A DNA stretch of 64,000 nucleotides from Aromatoleum toluvorans (GCF_012910905.1 NZ_WTVN01000008.1:1-64000); one strand, 5' to 3'; counted from the first letter of the stretch, positions 41,815-53,180 are shown. Notes: a model not told the origin generated them from the letters alone. A program made the numbers and translations.

Positions 41815-42563
41815 CATGCAGTTTCGCCGTTGAGCTCGTCCGCGCGTGCCTGCGCGGCGGCGAAGTCGAGCGTGCCTTCGTAGATCGCGCGGCCGGTGAT
41901 CGCGCCGGTGACGCCTTCCGATTCGACCGCGCACAGCGCGTCGATGTCGGCGAGCGAAGCGATGCCGCCACTGGCGATGACCGGGATACGCAGCGCCTGC
42001 GCCAGACGCACGGTAGCCTCGATGTTCACACCGGAAAGCATGCCGTCGCGGCCGATATCGGTATAGATCACGCCTTCGACGCCGTAGTCCTCGTACTTCT
42101 TCGCGAGGTCGACGACGTCGTGGCCGGTCATCTTCGACCAGCCGTCGACGGCGACCTTGCCGTCCTTGGCATCGAGGCCGACGATGATGTGCCCCGGAAA
42201 GGCGCCGCACGCATCGTGCAGGAAGCCGGGGTTCTTCACCGCGGCCGTGCCGATGATGATGTACGAGATGCCGTTGTCGAGGTAGTGCTCGATCGTGTCG
42301 AGGTCGCGGATGCCGCCGCCCAGCTGGACGGGGATATCGTCGCCGACCTCATCGACGATCGCACGGATCGCAGCGCCGTTCTTGGGCTTGCCGGCAAAGG
42401 CGCCATTGAGGTCTACGAGGTGCAGACGGCGCGCACCGAGGTCGATCCAGTGCCGCGCCATCGCGGCCGGTTGCTCGGAGAACACCGTGGCGTCGTCCAT
42501 TTCGCCCTGCTTGAGGCGCACGCACTAGCCGTCCTTCAGATCGATAGCGGGAATCAGCAGCAT
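41814..42563 (-). pseudogene. hisA: hisA (ProFAR isomerase) interrupted by an in-frame TAG at codon 13
   Basis: From ATG 42563 the frame reads M-L-L-I-P-A-I-D-L-K-D-G, then TAG (42527-42525), then C-V-R-L-K-Q-G and the rest of a complete HisA barrel ([42 protein letters not shown]). The family has Gln at the stop, so one C-to-T change (CAG to TAG) explains it. Restart at GTG 42521 would drop the first strand and the catalytic Asp8. Either the gene is dead in this strain, the stop is read through, or the base is a sequencing error. The other genes of the operon are intact. Confidence 0.85.
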
Positions 42564-42626
42564 ACGGGGAAGAGTTGCATTTCAGGTGTGGAAAGGAGCC
42601 GACGGACGGAGTCTCGACGGCGCTCG

Positions 42627-43265
42627 TCAGGGAGCCCAGGAGATGAAATTTGCAAGCATCCGCAGGCCCGCCTGCGCACTCTTTTCGGGATGGAACTGAA
42701 CCGCGAAGATGTTATCCCGCGCGACTGCACTGGTAAACATCAAACCGTAAGCGGTTTCGGCCGCAACCAGCGACTGCTCGTCGGGCTGCACGAAATAGCT
42801 ATGCACGAAATAGAAGCGCTCGCCGTCGGGGATGCCCTCCCACAGCGGATGCGGGACGTGCTGCTGCACGCCGTTCCAGCCCATGTGCGGCACCTTCAGG
42901 CGCGAACCGTCGGCGGCGACCATCTTCGCGTCGGGAAAGCGGATGACCTTCCCGGGCAGGATGCCCAGTCCGGGCACGTCGCCTTCCTCGCTGTGGCCGA
43001 AGAGCATCTGCTGGCCGATGCAGATGCCGAGGAAAGGCTTGGACGCGGCGGCCGCGAGCACGGCGCGGCGCAGGCCGCGCAGCTCCAGTTCGCGCATGCA
43101 GTCGGGCATTGCGCCCTGCCCCGGGAACACCACACGCCCGGCGGCGGCAACGACCGACGGGTCGGAGGTCACGACGACTGTTTTGCCGGGGGCAACATGT
43201 TCGACCGCCTTGGCAACCGAACGCAGGTTGCCCATGCCGTAGTCGATGATGGCTACGTCGCTCAT
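42627..43265 (-). CDS. hisH: Imidazole glycerol phosphate synthase, glutaminase subunit
   Basis: HisH releases ammonia from glutamine for HisF. The 212 residues show IIDYGMGNLRSV, the oxyanion strand FPGQGAMPDC, the nucleophile Cys in LGICIGQQMLF, and the His-x-Glu pair in QFHPEKSA. It lies between hisB and hisA. Confidence 0.96.
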   Translation of the reverse strand: MSDVAIIDYGMGNLRSVAKAVEHVAPGKTVVVTSDPSVVAAAGRVVFPGQGAMPDCMRELELRGLRRAVLAAAASKPFLGICIGQQMLFGHSEEGDVPGLGILPGKVIRFPDAKMVAADGSRLKVPHMGWNGVQQHVPHPLWEGIPDGERFYFVHSYFVQPDEQSLVAAETAYGLMFTSAVARDNIFAVQFHPEKSAQAGLRMLANFISWAP

Positions 43266-43308
43266 CGCGGAATCGCTCGCAGGAAAAATCGGAAGGCTTG
43301 GCGGAAAC

Positions 43309-43896
43309 TCAGAGGGCGCCCTTGGTCGACGGGATCACGCCGGCGGCGCGCTCGTCGCGCTGGGCCGCCATGCGCAACGCACGACCGAAGGCCTTGAAAA
43401 TGGTTTCGCACTGGTGATGGGCGTTGTCGCCGCGCAGGTTGTCGACATGCACGGTCACGCCGGCATGATTGACGAAGCCCTGGAAGAATTCGCGCGCGAG
43501 ATCGACGTCGAAGTTGCCGATGCGCGCACGCGTGTAATTCACGAAATAGTGCAGGCCGGGGCGGCCGGAGAAGTCGACGACGACGCGCGACAGCGCCTCG
43601 TCGAGCGGCACGTAGGCGTGGCCGTAGCGGAAGATGCCTTTCTTGTCGCCGAGCGCCTTCGCAAAGGCCTGCCCCAGCGTGATGCCGACATCCTCGACGG
43701 TGTGGTGGTCGTCGATATGGGTGTCGCCTTCGGCCTTGATGTCGAGATCGATCGCGCCGTGGCGGGCGATCTGGTCGAGCATGTGGTCAAAGAAGGGCAC
43801 GCCCGTGGCGAGACTGGCCTTGCCGCTGCCGTCCAGGTCGATGCGGACGGTGATCCGGGTTTCCAGGGTGTCGCGAGTTACTTCGGCTTGCCGCAT
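43309..43896 (-). CDS. hisB: Imidazoleglycerol-phosphate dehydratase
   Basis: HisB makes imidazole acetol phosphate. The 195-residue monofunctional form starts [23 protein letters not shown] and has the two metal-binding segments [28 protein letters not shown] and [26 protein letters not shown]. It diverges from hisC. A TATCAT box on the minus strand (43956-43951) could be its own -10, needed because hisC upstream points the other way. Confidence 0.95.
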   Translation of the reverse strand: MRQAEVTRDTLETRITVRIDLDGSGKASLATGVPFFDHMLDQIARHGAIDLDIKAEGDTHIDDHHTVEDVGITLGQAFAKALGDKKGIFRYGHAYVPLDEALSRVVVDFSGRPGLHYFVNYTRARIGNFDVDLAREFFQGFVNHAGVTVHVDNLRGDNAHHQCETIFKAFGRALRMAAQRDERAAGVIPSTKGAL

Positions 43897-44065
43897 GGGA
43901 TTCAGCTTGAGAATAAGGGATCCGGGCGCGTTCGGGCGCCACTCTCGGGCATGATACCATCGCCTGACTGTCCCGCCGCAATGCCGGCCGCGAGGGTGCC
44001 GCATGCGGTCCGCCGCGAAACGGACTCCCCCCGGGACTCCTACAACCCTGCAACCCGATCCGCCG

Positions 44066-45136
44066 ATGAGCCAATACTGGAGCGCCGTTGTCCACGGCCT
44101 GACCCCCTATGTCCCGGGCGAACAGCCCAAGATCGCCAACCTGGTCAAGCTCAACACCAACGAGCATCCGTACGGCCCCTCGCCGAAGGCGATCGAGGCG
44201 ATCCGGGCCGAGGCGTCGGACGCGCTGCGCCTCTACCCCGACCCGACCTCGGAGCGCCTGCGTGCCGCCATCGCCACGCGCCACGGCGTCACGACGAAGG
44301 AGGTCTTCGTCGGCAACGGTTCCGACGAGGTGCTGGCGCACGCCTTTCTGGCACTGCTGAAGCATGATCGGCCGCTGCGCTTCCCCGACATCTCGTACAG
44401 CTTCTATCCGGTGTATTGCGGCCTGTACGGGATCGGGTTCGAGACGGTGGCGCTCGACGAGAACCTCGCGATCCGCCCCGAAGACTACCTGCCCATGGAC
44501 GGCAACACGGCGGGCGGCATCATCTTCCCGAACCCCAATGCCCCGACCGGGCGCCTGCTGCCGCTCGCCGAGATCGAGCGCATCGTCGCGGGCAACCCGC
44601 AGTGCGTGGTCGTCATCGACGAGGCTTATGTCGATTTCGGCGGCGAGTCGGCGATTCCGCTCACGGCGCGCTATCCAAACCTGCTGGTCGTGCAGACCTT
44701 CTCCAAGTCGCGCTCGCTCGCCGGGCTGCGCGTGGGCTTTGCCGTCGGCCACGCGGACCTCGTCGAGGCACTGGTGCGGGTGAAGGACAGTTTCAACTCC
44801 TATCCGCTGGATCGGCTGGCGATCGTCGGTGCGGTCGCGGCGATCGAGGACGAGGAGTACTTCGAGCGCACGCGCCAGGCGGTGATGCGCACGCGCAGCC
44901 AACTCGTCGCGGACCTCGCATCGCTCGGCTTCGAGGTGCTGCCCTCGGCGGCGAACTTCGTGTTCGCGACGCACCCCACGCGCGACGCCGGCGAGCTCGC
45001 GGCCGAACTGCGCCAGCGCGCGATCATCGTGCGCCACTTCCGCCAGCCGCGCATCGAGCAGTTCCTGCGCATCACCGTCGGCACGGACGAGCAGTGCGGC
45101 GCGCTGATCGGGGCGCTGCGCGAGATCCTCGCGTAA
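44066..45136 (+). CDS. hisC: Histidinol-phosphate aminotransferase, inverted within the his cluster
   Basis: HisC is a PLP enzyme. The 356 residues show [52 protein letters not shown] and the PLP Lys in [15 protein letters not shown]. It lies in the usual slot between hisD and hisB but on the plus strand while its neighbours are all minus, so it must have its own promoter. ATG 44066 (MSQYWS) is the family start; no good ribosome-binding site is visible. Confidence 0.95.
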   Translation: MSQYWSAVVHGLTPYVPGEQPKIANLVKLNTNEHPYGPSPKAIEAIRAEASDALRLYPDPTSERLRAAIATRHGVTTKEVFVGNGSDEVLAHAFLALLKHDRPLRFPDISYSFYPVYCGLYGIGFETVALDENLAIRPEDYLPMDGNTAGGIIFPNPNAPTGRLLPLAEIERIVAGNPQCVVVIDEAYVDFGGESAIPLTARYPNLLVVQTFSKSRSLAGLRVGFAVGHADLVEALVRVKDSFNSYPLDRLAIVGAVAAIEDEEYFERTRQAVMRTRSQLVADLASLGFEVLPSAANFVFATHPTRDAGELAAELRQRAIIVRHFRQPRIEQFLRITVGTDEQCGALIGALREILA

Positions 45137-45143
45137 ACGCGGC

Positions 45144-45168
45144 AAGGGCGCCCCGTCGGGACGCCCTT
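45144..45168. terminator. Hairpin between convergent hisC and hisD
   Basis: AAGGGCG and CGCCCTT pair, with an extra CCC/GGG pairing inside, 7 nt past the hisC stop. The T-run is short (CCTTG). It can serve both convergent genes. Confidence 0.55.
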
Positions 45169-45204
45169 CCTTGATTCCCGGCGCGCGCCCGCGGCGCGGG
45201 CGGC

Positions 45205-46518
45205 TCACTTGTGCAGCCGCATCTCCGCGGAGCGTGCGTGCGCCTGCAGGCCTTCGCCGTGCGCGAGCGTCGAGGCGATGCGCCCCAGCGTCTGCGCTCC
45301 CGCTTCCGAGATCTGGATGATGCTGGTGCGCTTCTGGAAATCGTACACGCCCAGCGGCGACGAGAAGCGCGCGCTGCGCATCGTCGGCAGCACGTGGTTG
45401 GGGCCGGCACAATAGTCGCCCAGCGCCTCGACCGCCCAGTGGCCGACGAAGATCGCGCCGGCATGGCGGATGCGGTCGATCCACGGTTCGGGTTCGTCGA
45501 GCGACAGCTCCAGGTGTTCGGGGGCGATGCGGTTCGCGATCGCGCAGGCCTGCTCCAGGCTCGCGACGTGGATCAGCGCACCGCGGTTCGCGAGCGACGC
45601 GGCGATGGTCTCGCGGCGCGGCATCGTCGGCAGCAGGCGCTCGATCGACGCCTCGACCGCGTCGAGGAAGGCGGCATCGGTGCACAGCAGGATGGACTGC
45701 GCGAGTTCGTCGTGCTCGGCCTGCGCGAAGAGGTCCATCGCGACCCAGTCCGCGTGGCCGCTACCGTCCGAGATCACGAGCACTTCGGAGGGGCCCGCGA
45801 CCATGTCGATGCCGACCGTGCCGAACACGCGGCGTTTGGCCTCGGCGACATAGGCGTTGCCGGGGCCGACGATCTTGTCGACCTGCGGCAGGGTCTGCGT
45901 GCCGTAGGCGAGCGCGGCGACAGCCTGCGCGCCGCCGATCGTGAACACGCGGTCGACGCCGGTGATCGCCGCAGCGGCGAGCACGAGCGGATTTTTCTCG
46001 CCGTTCGGGGTCGGCACGACCATGATCAGCTCGCCGACGCCCGCGACCTTGGCCGGCACGGCGTTCATCAGCACCGAGCTGGGGTAGGACGCCCGCCCGC
46101 CCGGCACGTACAGGCCGACGCGATCGAGCGGCGTGACTTTCTGGCCGAGGCGCGTGCCGTCGGCCTCGACGTAATCCCAGGATTCGGCGCGCTGGCGCTC
46201 GTGGTAGATGCGCACGCGGTCGGCGGCAATGCGCAGGGCCTCGCGCTGCTCGACCGTGAGGCTGTCGAGGGCGGCCCTCAGCTCCGACCTGGGCAATTCG
46301 AGCTCGGCCATCGACTTCACGTCGAGGCGGTCGAAGCGGCGCGTGTATTCGATGACCGCGGGATCGCCGGTGGTGCGCACCGCGCCGAGGATCTCGGTGA
46401 CGGCCGCATCGATGCGCGCATCGGCACTCCCCTCGAAGGCGAGGAGTGCATCCAGCGTCGACAGGAAGTCGGGATCGCGCGCGTCGAGGCGGCGGATCCT
46501 GCGGCCCGAATCGCTCAT
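45205..46518 (-). CDS. hisD: Histidinol dehydrogenase
   Basis: HisD oxidises histidinol to histidine in two NAD-dependent steps. The 437 residues show [28 protein letters not shown], the nucleotide site [29 protein letters not shown], the zinc-site SEVLVISD region and the catalytic HIS/Glu region in IAPEHLEL. It overlaps hisG by 4 nt. Confidence 0.97.
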   Translation of the reverse strand: MSDSGRRIRRLDARDPDFLSTLDALLAFEGSADARIDAAVTEILGAVRTTGDPAVIEYTRRFDRLDVKSMAELELPRSELRAALDSLTVEQREALRIAADRVRIYHERQRAESWDYVEADGTRLGQKVTPLDRVGLYVPGGRASYPSSVLMNAVPAKVAGVGELIMVVPTPNGEKNPLVLAAAAITGVDRVFTIGGAQAVAALAYGTQTLPQVDKIVGPGNAYVAEAKRRVFGTVGIDMVAGPSEVLVISDGSGHADWVAMDLFAQAEHDELAQSILLCTDAAFLDAVEASIERLLPTMPRRETIAASLANRGALIHVASLEQACAIANRIAPEHLELSLDEPEPWIDRIRHAGAIFVGHWAVEALGDYCAGPNHVLPTMRSARFSSPLGVYDFQKRTSIIQISEAGAQTLGRIASTLAHGEGLQAHARSAEMRLHK

Positions 46519-47156
46519 TTCACGGCTCCGGCAAAGGCGTCCAGCACCGGCTGGAGGAGTTCGCGCTTCAGCTTCAGCGAGGCCTGGTTCACGACCAGCC
46601 GCGAGCTGATCTGCATGATCTCCTCGACCTCCTCGAGGTTGTTCGCGCGCAGCGTGTTGCCGCTCGAGACGAGGTCGACGATCGCGTCGGCCAGGCCGAC
46701 CAGCGGGGCGAGTTCCATCGAGCCGTACAGCTTGATCAGGTCGACATGCACGCCCTTCGCGGCGAAGTGCGCCTTCGCGCTATTGATGTACTTCGTCGCG
46801 ACGCGGATGCGCCCGCCGGGCCGCGTCGCCGCCGCGTAGTCGAAGCCCTTCTGCGTCGCGACGCACAGGCGGCACTTCGCGATGTTGAGGTCCAGCGGCT
46901 GGTACAGCCCTGCCCCGCCATGCTCGAGCAGCACGTCCTTGCCGGCAATGCCAAGGTCGGCCGCGCCGTACTGCACATAGGTCGGCGTGTCGGTCGCGCG
47001 CACGATCACGAGGCGCACGTCCGGGCGATTGGTGCCGATGATGAGCTTGCGCGAGGTCTCGGGGTTGTCGGTCGGCGTGATGCCGGCCGCCGCGAGCAGC
47101 GGCAGCGTTTCCTCGAAGATGCGGCCCTTGGAAAGGGCAAGGGTGATGCTGGACAC
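46515..47156 (-). CDS. hisG: ATP phosphoribosyltransferase, short form
   Basis: HisG starts histidine synthesis. The 213 residues show [43 protein letters not shown] and the PRPP loop region [17 protein letters not shown]. The short form lacks the C-terminal ACT-like domain and needs HisZ, which is at 10598. GTG 47156 follows GAGG. A TACAAT box (47190-47185) would place the start site after the alternative ATG at 47186, supporting the GTG. Confidence 0.93.
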   Translation of the reverse strand: MSSITLALSKGRIFEETLPLLAAAGITPTDNPETSRKLIIGTNRPDVRLVIVRATDTPTYVQYGAADLGIAGKDVLLEHGGAGLYQPLDLNIAKCRLCVATQKGFDYAAATRPGGRIRVATKYINSAKAHFAAKGVHVDLIKLYGSMELAPLVGLADAIVDLVSSGNTLRANNLEEVEEIMQISSRLVVNQASLKLKRELLQPVLDAFAGAVK

Positions 47157-47287
47157 AGGGTGCCTCGGGAAAAATCGGACTGACATTGTAACCTGCCCGC
47201 CCTTCTGTTAGCCTTCATGCGCTGGCTGGACCGCGCTGCGGTTCGGCCTTTTTTACTTTTTGCCCGAAGCAGGGAGTCGAAAACATC

Positions 47288-47695
47288 ATGAAACCGGACA
47301 TCGTGATCTCGTCGCAGGACCTCGAACGCCTGGAGGGGCTGCTGGCCGCGCCGGCCGCCCGCAATCGCAGCGACCTGAACGGCCTGCGCGACGAGCTCGC
47401 GCGCGCGGATGTGCGCGAGCCCCAGGACATGCCGAAGGACGTGATCACGATGAACAGCCGCGCCCGCTTCCGCGAGCTGTCGGGTGGCCAGGAGCACGAG
47501 CTGACGCTGGTCTATCCGGGTGACGCTGCGCCCGATGCGGGCAAGGTGTCGGTCTTCACGCCGGCCGGCAGCGCCCTGCTGGGCTTGTCCGTGGGCCAGA
47601 CGATCGAGTGGGTGAACGCCGAGCAGCGCCCGATCAGGCTCGAGGTGCTCGCGGTGACCTGGCAGCCCGAGGCTTCGGGGCGCTTCGACCTGTGA
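47288..47695 (+). CDS. rnk: Rnk-type regulator of nucleoside diphosphate kinase
   Basis: The 135 residues have an N-terminal helical arm (PDIVISSQDLERLEGLL) and a GreA-like C-terminal domain (VTMNSRARFREL-like segment, ELTLVYPGDA, VSVFTPAGSALLGLSVGQTIEW). Rnk binds RNA polymerase near the secondary channel and affects Ndk levels. It sits on the plus strand between hisG and murA and so breaks the minus-strand operon. Confidence 0.88.
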   Translation: MKPDIVISSQDLERLEGLLAAPAARNRSDLNGLRDELARADVREPQDMPKDVITMNSRARFRELSGGQEHELTLVYPGDAAPDAGKVSVFTPAGSALLGLSVGQTIEWVNAEQRPIRLEVLAVTWQPEASGRFDL

Positions 47696-47700
47696 TCGCT

Positions 47701-47730
47701 GCGGGCACCGGCGGAAAGGCCGGCGCCCGC
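47701..47730. terminator. Hairpin between convergent rnk and murA
   Basis: GCGGGCACCGGC and GCCGGCGCCCGC pair with one mismatch around GGAAAG. It lies 6 nt past rnk and 6 nt before the murA stop, so it can serve both. There is no T-run. Confidence 0.5.
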
Positions 47731-47735
47731 GTTGC

Positions 47736-49271
<1,536 letters not shown>

Positions 49272-49277
49272 CTACCC

Positions 49278-50048
49278 TCAAGCCCGCAGCTTGTAGCCCC
49301 GGGCGAGCATCGCCAGGGTCAGCACTGCGAGGAACACGAAACAGATGCCCACGACCGCAAGGCTCAGCCACGGCGAGACGTCGGACTGGCCGAAGAAGCC
49401 GTAGCGGAAACCGTCGATCATGAAGAAAAACGGATTGATGTGCGAGACCTTCTGCCAGAAATCCGGCAGCGAACGGATCGAGTAGAACACGCCGGAGAGC
49501 ATCGTCAGCGGCATGATCAGGAAGTTCTGGAAACCTGCGAGCTGGTCGAACTTGTCCGCCCAGATGCCTGCGATCACGCCCAGCGAGCCGAGGATCGCGC
49601 CGCCCATCAGCCCGAAGGCGAAGATCCAGCCGGGCGCGGCGATCGGCAGGTCGACGAAGGGCAGCGACACCAGCAGCACGCCCATGCCGACGAACAATCC
49701 GCGCAGCACCGAGGCGATCACGTAGGCCGCGTAGAACTCGCGGTAAGACAGCGGCGGCAGCAGCACGAAGATGATGTTGCCGGTGATCTTGCTCTGGATC
49801 AGCGACGAGGAGCTGTTCGCGAACGCGTTCTGCAGCAGCGACATCATCACGAGGCCCGGCACGAGGAAGGCCGTGTAGGCAACCTCGCCATAGACGGTGA
49901 CGTGCCGGTCGAGCACGTGCGAGAAGATCAGCAGGTACAGCAGCGCGTTGAGGACCGGCGCGCCGACCGTCTGGAAACCCACCTTCCAGAAGCGCAGCAC
50001 TTCCTTGTACAGCAGGGTGCGGAAGCCGGTCAGCGCATCATGCACCAT
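49278..50048 (-). CDS. ABC-2 type transporter permease (YadH-like)
   Basis: The 256 residues have six membrane segments with the ABC-2 signature near the C-terminus (FLIMPLTMLSGVFYSIRSLPDFWQKVSHINP). It pairs with the ATPase gene upstream, overlapping it by 11 nt. Substrate unknown; its place next to mla genes suggests an envelope compound. Confidence 0.88.
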   Translation of the reverse strand: MVHDALTGFRTLLYKEVLRFWKVGFQTVGAPVLNALLYLLIFSHVLDRHVTVYGEVAYTAFLVPGLVMMSLLQNAFANSSSSLIQSKITGNIIFVLLPPLSYREFYAAYVIASVLRGLFVGMGVLLVSLPFVDLPIAAPGWIFAFGLMGGAILGSLGVIAGIWADKFDQLAGFQNFLIMPLTMLSGVFYSIRSLPDFWQKVSHINPFFFMIDGFRYGFFGQSDVSPWLSLAVVGICFVFLAVLTLAMLARGYKLRA

Positions 50049-50934
50049 TCATGACCTCCACGAACACGCGCTCGAGGTCCGCCTCGCCCATGCGCAATTC
50101 GAGAATCCGCACACCAGCCTCGCGCAGGCGCGCGAGCAGCGGCTCGAGGTCCTCATAGCGGTCGAGCGGGAAATCGGCCCAGCCGCCGGCCGTGACCGTC
50201 CCGCCGAGCGCCGCCGCCGCCTCGGGCCGCTCCAGGCGAACGCTGAGCGCGTGGCTGGCGAAGCGGCGCAGCAGGTTCTCGGTCGTATCCAGCGCGACGA
50301 CCCTGCCGGATTTGAGCATTGCAATGCGGCCGCACAGCGTCTCGGCCTCTTCGAGGTAGTGCGTCGTCAGCACGATCGTATGGCCGTCGCGGTTGAGCTT
50401 GCGGATGAACTGCCACAGTCCCTGGCGCAATTCGACGTCGACACCCGCGGTCGGCTCGTCGAGCACGATCACCGGCGGACGATGCACGAGGGCCTGGGCG
50501 ACGAGCACGCGACGCTTCATGCCGCCCGAGAGCATGCGCATGTTCGCCCCTGCCTTCGCGGTCAGGTCGAGGCTCGCGAGGATCTCGTCGATCCAGTCGT
50601 CGTTGTTGCGGATGCCGAAGTAGCCGGACTGGATGCGCAGTAGCTCGCGCACCGAGAAGAACGGGTCGAAGACCAGTTCCTGCGGCACGACGCCGAGGTT
50701 GCGCCGGGCATTGCGGTAGTCCGAGACGACGTTGAAACCCATGATCTCGAAGGTGCCGCCATCCGGCCGCACGAGGCCCGAAAGGGCAGAGATGAGCGTC
50801 GTCTTGCCGGCCCCGTTCGGTCCGAGCAGGCCGAAGAACTCGCCCTGCGCGACTTCGAGGTCGACGCCGGCGAGCGCCTGCAGGGACCCGTAACGCTTGG
50901 TCGCGGATGTGATCCGTATTGCCGGAACAGTCAT
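50038..50934 (-). CDS. ABC transporter ATPase (YadG-like)
   Basis: The 298 residues show Walker A GPNGAGKTT, signature LSGGMKRR, Walker B VIVLDEPTAGVD and the H-loop TTHYLEEAE, followed by a C-terminal domain typical of exporter ATPases. It drives the permease encoded downstream. ATG 50934 matches the family start; the longer frame overlaps mlaB and is rejected. Confidence 0.92.
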   Translation of the reverse strand: MTVPAIRITSATKRYGSLQALAGVDLEVAQGEFFGLLGPNGAGKTTLISALSGLVRPDGGTFEIMGFNVVSDYRNARRNLGVVPQELVFDPFFSVRELLRIQSGYFGIRNNDDWIDEILASLDLTAKAGANMRMLSGGMKRRVLVAQALVHRPPVIVLDEPTAGVDVELRQGLWQFIRKLNRDGHTIVLTTHYLEEAETLCGRIAMLKSGRVVALDTTENLLRRFASHALSVRLERPEAAAALGGTVTAGGWADFPLDRYEDLEPLLARLREAGVRILELRMGEADLERVFVEVMNGA

Positions 50935-50947
50935 CGACGGCAACGGA

Positions 50948-51232
50948 TCAGGCTTCGGCGGGCAACAGTTCGTCGACACCGTAGAGTGTCGCGAGACTGC
51001 GCATTCCCGTCGGCATCCCGGCCTGGCGGACGACGTGTCCGTTCTCGCGCGCGACGCGTATCCAGTCGAACAGCAGCGCGAGCGCGGACGAATCCGCCGC
51101 CGTGACACCGGACAGGTCGACCACCAGGTCCTCGGCGCGCGCCTGTACGCGGCCGCGTTCGATCCACTGCGCAGCAGTCGCCATCGTCAGCTCGCCCGCG
51201 ATGGCGAGGATCTTGCCCGAAACCGCGCTCAT
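50948..51232 (-). CDS. mlaB: STAS-domain protein MlaB
   Basis: MlaB is the cytoplasmic regulator of the MlaFEDB complex. The 94 residues show the STAS pattern: ILAIAGELTMATA, VVDLSGVTAADSSALALLFDWIR, with the conserved Ser/Thr on the DSS turn. It overlaps mlaC by 4 nt. Confidence 0.9.
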   Translation of the reverse strand: MSAVSGKILAIAGELTMATAAQWIERGRVQARAEDLVVDLSGVTAADSSALALLFDWIRVARENGHVVRQAGMPTGMRSLATLYGVDELLPAEA

Positions 51233-51849
51233 GAATGGGCCGGCGCAGCGAGATCGCGGTTCTTCTGCTCCAGCGACTTGATCAGGCCATCGACGCCGCC
51301 GGTGCGGATCTCCTGCGCGAAGGTGCCGCGGTAGTTGGTGACGAGGCTCACGCCGGCCACGACCACGTCGTACACTTTCCACCCGTCCGTCGTCTTCTCC
51401 AGCGCGTAGTCGATGTTGATCGGCTGCGCGCCGGCCTGGCGGACCTCGGTCTGCACACGCACCGAGGCGTCGGCGTCGCCGAATTTCGCCGGCTTGTAGC
51501 CGATGCTCTGGTCGCGGTATTGCGTCAGCGCGTTGGAATAGGTCCGGACGAGCAGCGTGCGGAAGGCGTCGACGAGCTTGCCCTGCTGCTCCGGGCTCGC
51601 CTGGCGCCAGTCCTTGCCCACCGCCAGCATCGTCATGCGGCGGAAGTTGAAGTGCGGGAGGACCTTCTCCTCGACCAGAGTGATCACGCGGCGGGTGTCG
51701 CCGGACTGGATCGCCTTGTCCTGACGCACGATGGCCAGGACGTCGTCGCTGACTTCGCGCACGAGCGCATCGGGCGCCTTGGCCGTTTCGGCCGCCAGCG
51801 CCGGCAACACCGAGAACATCAGACACAGGGAAAGCAGGAACTTCTTCAT
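51229..51849 (-). CDS. mlaC: Periplasmic phospholipid carrier MlaC
   Basis: MlaC shuttles phospholipid between the MlaA complex and MlaFEDB. The 206 residues begin with a Sec signal (MKKFLLSLCLMFSVLPALAA) and continue with the Tol_Tol_Ttg2 domain (VLPHFNFRRMTMLAVGKDWR, LLVRTYSNALTQYRDQ). ATG 51849 is 5 nt after AGGAG; the ATG at 51852 is too close to it. Confidence 0.92.
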   Translation of the reverse strand: MKKFLLSLCLMFSVLPALAAETAKAPDALVREVSDDVLAIVRQDKAIQSGDTRRVITLVEEKVLPHFNFRRMTMLAVGKDWRQASPEQQGKLVDAFRTLLVRTYSNALTQYRDQSIGYKPAKFGDADASVRVQTEVRQAGAQPINIDYALEKTTDGWKVYDVVVAGVSLVTNYRGTFAQEIRTGGVDGLIKSLEQKNRDLAAPAHS

Positions 51850-51901
51850 CATCACTCCTCGGGGACGCCGGGGCTCACCGCCCCTGTCGTCCGTCATAAA
51901 C

Positions 51902-52678
51902 TTACTGCCTGCCGGCCTTCACGAGCCGGCCGGCATCATCATCGTGCTGCCCGGCGCCGTTGAAATCGAGCTCATCGAGTGGCGGATTGCCGTCGAAGAC
52001 GCGGTAGCGGCGCTGCTGCAGGTAGAAGTCGCGCGCATACGAATACTTGTCCAGCGTCCCTTCTTCGAGCGTCTTGTCGATGCCGAGCAGGTTGGCGCGC
52101 ACATGCACGAGGCGCAGCGCCGTCAGGCTGTTGCGCGTCGCGATGTCGTCGATGCCCCACACGTTGTCGCCATACAGGTCGATCGGCAGGACCACCGCGT
52201 CGCGGATGGTGCGCGGGCCGAAGAACGGCACGACGAAGTAAGCGCCTTCGCCCACGCCCCACCAGCCCAGCGTCTGGCCGAAATCCTCGTCATGCTTGGA
52301 CAGATTGAGCTCGCTCGCCACGTCGAAGAGCCCGAGGATGCCGACCGTCGAGTTGAGGGCGAAGCGTAGCAGGTCGCTCAGGCCATCCGTGAATTTGCCC
52401 TGCAACAGGTTGTTGCCGCCGATCCACACGTCGCCGACGTTGCCGAAGAAATTGCCGACGCCGGTGCGTACCGGCAGCGGCGTGACCTTGTCGTAGGCCT
52501 TGGCCACCGGCTGGATGGCAACCTCGTCCACCTTCTCGTTGAAGGTGAACATCGCACGGTTGTAGCTTTCGAGCGGATCGTCCGGATTGGCGAAGCGCAC
52601 CGTACAGCCGGCAAGCGCGACGACGGCCCCCCCGAGGGCGAGCGCCTGCGCAAACCTGGAAGTGATATTTTTTTTCAT
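51902..52678 (-). CDS. mlaA: Outer-membrane lipoprotein MlaA (VacJ)
   Basis: MlaA removes mislocalised phospholipid from the outer leaflet. The 258 residues start with a lipoprotein signal (ALALGGAVVALAGCTV) and show DPLESYNRAMFTFNEKVDEV and GWWGVGEGAYFVVPFFGPRTIRD. In E. coli mlaA is unlinked; here it is inside the operon between mlaD and mlaC, as in many betaproteobacteria. Confidence 0.93.
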   Translation of the reverse strand: MKKNITSRFAQALALGGAVVALAGCTVRFANPDDPLESYNRAMFTFNEKVDEVAIQPVAKAYDKVTPLPVRTGVGNFFGNVGDVWIGGNNLLQGKFTDGLSDLLRFALNSTVGILGLFDVASELNLSKHDEDFGQTLGWWGVGEGAYFVVPFFGPRTIRDAVVLPIDLYGDNVWGIDDIATRNSLTALRLVHVRANLLGIDKTLEEGTLDKYSYARDFYLQQRRYRVFDGNPPLDELDFNGAGQHDDDAGRLVKAGRQ

Positions 52679-52706
52679 GGCGAGATTCAGATCGCGTACG
52701 GCGGGA

Positions 52707-53180
52707 TCAGTTCGCGGGCGCCGAGCCTTCGGCGGCCTTGTCGAACATGAACTGGCCGATAAGCTTCTCCAGGACGACCGCCGACTGGGTGATCTGCAGC
52801 TTGTCGCCGGTCTTCAGCATCGCCTCGTCGCCCCCCGGCTCGAGCCCGACGTACTGCTCGCCCAGGAGGCCGGAGGTCAGGATGGTCGCGATCGTGTCGC
52901 GCGGGAACTGGTAGCGCGCATCGAGCGTGAGCGTCACGACGGCGCGGTAGCTCTTGGTATCGAAGCGGATGTCGCTGACCCGCCCCACGACGACGCCGGC
53001 GCTCTTGACCGGCGCCCTCGCCTTCAGCCCGCCGATGTTGTCGAACTGCCCGCTCACGACATAGGTTTCGCCGGCGTTGGCGGCGCCCAGGTTGCCGACC
53101 TTGAACGCGAGGAACATCAGCGCGGCCATGCCGATGACGACGAAGAAACCGACCCACAGGTCGAGCGTTGTACGCCTCAT
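52707..53180 (-). CDS. mlaD: MCE-domain protein MlaD
   Basis: MlaD forms the periplasmic hexameric ring of MlaFEDB. The 157 residues have one N-terminal membrane span (LWVGFFVVIGMAALMFLAFKV) and the MCE domain (YVVSGQFDNIGGLKARAPVKSAGVVVGRV, TSGLLGEQYVGLEPGG). Confidence 0.94.
   Translation of the reverse strand: MRRTTLDLWVGFFVVIGMAALMFLAFKVGNLGAANAGETYVVSGQFDNIGGLKARAPVKSAGVVVGRVSDIRFDTKSYRAVVTLTLDARYQFPRDTIATILTSGLLGEQYVGLEPGGDEAMLKTGDKLQITQSAVVLEKLIGQFMFDKAAEGSAPAN

Noticed and set aside
43787-45685. A 632-codon minus-strand frame through hisC
   Set aside because: It was considered because hisC orientation is unusual, but the plus strand encodes a full HisC with all PLP motifs and this frame has none.
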